In this document: positions 6,086-8,025 of the stretch, in pieces
Numbering within the stretch: the stretch's first letter is position 1
How the letters are laid out: every line of letters starts with the position of its first letter
Assembly (NCBI GenBank): GCA_030754715.1
Contig: JASLZV010000067.1
Coordinates: 1 to 8,025 of the forward strand
DNA: 8,025 bases
Direction of reading: 5' to 3'
DNA from: Phycisphaerae bacterium
GTDB taxonomy: Bacteria > Planctomycetota > Phycisphaerae > SM23-33
Made by a program: the position numbers and the translations under genes
Notes under the pieces: model-generated
What the model saw: the letters and a program-made list of their open reading frames with translations, nothing else
Database searches by the model: none
What the model was told of the DNA's origin: nothing

Positions 6086-6541
6086 ATGGTGTCGCTGCAA
6101 GCGATGCCCCCCGTGTCCATGGGATGGCGGGCCGTCCTGCTGGACGCCACGGCCAAGGGACTGGTGCTTCTGGCGGCGGCCGGGGCAGTCGGACTGTTGC
6201 TTCGCCGCGGGTCGACCGCCGTGCGACATCTCATCTGGGCCCTGGCGGCCGCCAGCCTGGTGTGCCTGCCGCTGTTATCCGTTGCCCTGCCTCAGTTGCA
6301 GGTGCCGATCCTGCCGCAATGGGCCGCAACCGCCCCGCCGCGGAGCGAACCGCCCGCCGCCGAGGCCCCCGAACCTCCCGAGGCGGCCAGGTACGCACCG
6401 GACAGTCAATTTGAAGGCCCACCGCCAGCCGGCGAACTGCCCGCTGAGTGGCCCGCGCCGATTGAACCAGCCACGGAGCCCTCCGGGGGGGAGGCTCCGG
6501 TGGCCGTGGCCGAAGCGCCGCCAGGGACAAGGCATTGCTGA
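6086..6541 (+). pseudogene. Truncated BlaR1-like M56 antirepressor, N-terminus only
   Basis: A 151-residue frame starting 35 bases after the blaI stop and only 2 bases after the ancestral blaI end, with AAGGG 8 bases before the ATG. It has two hydrophobic segments, about 24-39 and 48-68; the second, with AVRHLIWALAAASLVCLPLL and VPILPQW, is typical of planctomycete BlaR1/M56 proteins. Residues 80-147 are a Pro/Ala/Glu linker. The frame then stops (TGA 6539-6541). The later membrane segments, the HExxH zinc-protease motif and any sensor domain are absent, whereas full members usually exceed 400 residues. A run of seven G (6485-6491) in a strong hairpin (CGGAGCC 6474-6480 with GGCTCCG 6493-6499) is a possible slip site. 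However, no M56 sequence appears in any downstream frame, so a deletion is more likely than a simple frameshift. It could still make a short membrane protein. Confidence 0.7.
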
Positions 6542-6751
6542 TTGATTCCGCCGGCGCGGCGAAACTCGTTGTACCGGCTGGTGGATTGGGATATCTTACT
6601 GTCGAAGAAGGCCGGCAGCGGGTCCCCGCAGATTCTATGCGGCAGATGTCGGCTCAAATGCGAGATGCCGATTGATGAGAAAACCGCACTGAGACGGCCT
6701 GTCGGGGCGATGGTCGGGGCGCACCGCAGCGGCCGCCGTAATGGGTGGGTA
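6542..6751. other. Gap between blaR1 remnant and solute-binding protein
   Basis: A 210-base stretch without a recognisable gene. The frame of the blaR1 remnant reopens after its stop and stays open, without another stop, into the solute-binding protein. Another frame stays open to a TGA at 6673-6675 (includes LVVPAGGLGYLTVEEG). A weak promoter-like pair, TTGTAC (6569-6574) and TATCTT (6592-6597) with 17-base spacing, could serve the downstream gene. No BlaI-type dyad is seen here. Confidence 0.4.
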
Positions 6752-8025
6752 ATGTGCAAGATTGCTACATCGGGCATGTTGGCGGTATTGGCGCTGTCTG
6801 TGGTTGTGGTCGGCTGTGACACAAAGCCGGCCCCCATCGGATATTGGCGCCACAAGACAAAGAAAATCATTGCCGTCGCACCCGGCGACGCCGAGGAAGT
6901 ATCGGCTGCGCCGCAGGAGACCGCCCCCATCGAGGTACTTCTTTTCGAGGTGGAGGAGGGTTTGAACGTCCATCGCAAGCCGGCCCGGGAATATGAAAAG
7001 CAGCGTCCCGGCGTCAGGATCAGCATATCCGGAAGTCCACGAATTGCCGACAAACTTCGCATTCGCATCCTTGAAGGTTCGTTCCCCGAGATAACCTGCG
7101 TCGGGATCAACTACTGGAGCCTTATCCGCAGTGGTTACATGCTGCCGCTGGATGAGTTTCTGGACGGGCCGAATTGGGAAGGCACCGGAACGTGGCGCGA
7201 TTCATTCCTGCCGGGGAGTCTCGATCGCCACACATACCAGGGCAAAACGTATGCCGTACCGGCCTTCTACAACGTCCAAATGATGTGGTACAACAAGAAG
7301 ATGTTCGCCGAGCACGGCTGGGCGCCGCCCAAGACCTGGGGCGAACTGTTTGCTCTGTGCGAGAAGATCAAGGCCGCGGGAATCTGGCCCATGGCGTTCC
7401 AGGGCATGTACCATTCCTACGCCCAGACCTTCATCGACAACATCTATTATCAGTTGGTCGGGCTGGATCGTTACTACGACCAGCAACTCCTCGTGCCCGG
7501 TAGTTACAACAACCCCAAATTCGTTCAGGCCCTTGCCTGGACGCAGAGGCTGGCGACCAACTACTTTCAAGCCGGGTCGATGGGCATGAACCACAAGGAG
7601 GCCCAACTGGAGTTTTTCCTGGGGCACACCGCGATGGTCAAGTGCCAGGCCTCACTGGTGTACGAGATGCACGGGAAGATTCCCGAGGACTTCTCACTGG
7701 GCGCCTTCAACCTGCCAACCGTAGAGAACCCCCGGGGCGACCCAACAGCCGTCACGCCGGGCATAGGCTACTTTTTCGTTTTCAAGAAAAGCCGTCAGCC
7801 CCGTCAAGCGGTGGACTTCGTGCGTTTCCTGACTTCGAAGAAGACTGCGAGCTATTTGACCAAAGTGTTCGACATACCGACGGCCGTCAAGGGCACCACG
7901 ATGCATTTGTCGGAGTCTTTGGGGGACGTAGTGAAGGTGATCGATGCGGCCAGGGCCACTTACGGTCTTGCTCCGGGCGAGGGCTACCCCGAGATGCAAC
8001 AATACCTCGGCGACGTTCGGTTCAA
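6752..8025 (+). CDS. ABC transporter solute-binding lipoprotein, sugar type, partial
   Basis: At least 424 codons, open to the end of the window, so the C-terminus is missing, probably only a short piece given the usual 400-450 residues. The N-terminus is a lipoprotein signal: hydrophobic core at about residues 8-20 and lipobox V-V-G-C with Cys22. Residues about 58-424 fit the family 1 extracellular solute-binding fold: IEVLLFEVEEGL, PEITCVGINYWSLIRSGYML, LPLDEFL, GKTYAVPAFYNVQMMWYNKK (from 164), PPKTWGELFALCEKIKAAGI (from 192), FFLGHTAMVKC, and PGIGYFFVFKKSRQPRQAVDFVRFL. Such proteins capture sugars or oligosaccharides for an ABC importer; permease genes would be expected past the window end. 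No good ribosome-binding site precedes the ATG at 6752; in-frame ATGs at 6710 and 6665 are alternatives, the first giving a more basic n-region. The substrate cannot be told from the sequence. Confidence 0.88.
   Translation, partial: MCKIATSGMLAVLALSVVVVGCDTKPAPIGYWRHKTKKIIAVAPGDAEEVSAAPQETAPIEVLLFEVEEGLNVHRKPAREYEKQRPGVRISISGSPRIADKLRIRILEGSFPEITCVGINYWSLIRSGYMLPLDEFLDGPNWEGTGTWRDSFLPGSLDRHTYQGKTYAVPAFYNVQMMWYNKKMFAEHGWAPPKTWGELFALCEKIKAAGIWPMAFQGMYHSYAQTFIDNIYYQLVGLDRYYDQQLLVPGSYNNPKFVQALAWTQRLATNYFQAGSMGMNHKEAQLEFFLGHTAMVKCQASLVYEMHGKIPEDFSLGAFNLPTVENPRGDPTAVTPGIGYFFVFKKSRQPRQAVDFVRFLTSKKTASYLTKVFDIPTAVKGTTMHLSESLGDVVKVIDAARATYGLAPGEGYPEMQQYLGDVRF

Noticed and set aside
6406..7110. Minus-strand open frame (234 codons) across the blaR1 remnant, gap and solute-binding gene
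   Set aside because: It is antisense to two recognisable coding segments and has no domain I can identify.
1..8025. CRISPR array, tRNA, rRNA, insertion sequence or phage genes
   Set aside because: I saw no regularly spaced repeats, no tRNA-like fold, no transposase or integrase motif and no phage protein in any frame.

Overview
This 8025-base window is GC-rich, densely coding DNA from a bacterium that most resembles a planctomycete (Phycisphaerae-like). The evidence is indirect: a trigger factor followed by two tandem ClpP genes, a zinc-ribbon/membrane/von Willebrand A-like protein, a BlaI/BlaR1-type pair, and lipoproteins of a style common in that phylum. A corrinoid-type methyltransferase suggests, but does not prove, an anaerobic or C1-metabolising lifestyle. 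There are no rRNA or tRNA genes, CRISPR arrays or transposases that I can see.

Left half (1-3226, minus strand): a protein quality-control operon, read right to left as tig (trigger factor), clpP copy A, clpP copy B, and a lipoprotein gene cut by the window edge. A good sigma70-type promoter lies upstream of tig (about 3351-3379). Copy A has a complete Ser-His-Asp triad. In copy B, alignment puts Asn at the catalytic Asp position, as in Listeria ClpP1. The pair therefore looks like a specialised mixed-ring ClpP system. The slot where clpX often sits holds the lipoprotein, whose ATG overlaps the clpP stop by 4 bases. Trigger factor carries an unusual Lys-rich tail of about 50 residues.

Middle (3456-5382, plus strand): a divergent promoter (TTGATT, 17 bases, TATATT) drives a membrane-anchored zinc-ribbon plus vWA-like protein. 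It is followed after 60 bases by a methyltetrahydrofolate:corrinoid methyltransferase-like gene that keeps the pterin-site residues but has no corrinoid partner in view.

Right part (5383-8025, plus strand): a 311-base intergenic region holds a strong promoter overlapped by a perfect 8+8 dyad (likely BlaI operator) and a second weaker copy of the same dyad 43 bases upstream. Next come blaI, which looks shortened by a CAA-to-TAA change 11 codons before its ancestral end, and a BlaR1-like gene reduced to its first two membrane segments and a linker, without the protease. After a 210-base stretch of unclear content comes a lipoprotein sugar-type ABC transporter solute-binding protein that runs off the window end. 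The BlaI/BlaR1 sensor appears to be decaying, or has become a repressor without an antirepressor.

No wholly new system is demonstrated. The best leads are the asymmetric ClpP pair with a coupled lipoprotein, the histone-like tail on trigger factor, and the eroded BlaI/BlaR1 module with its intact double operator.
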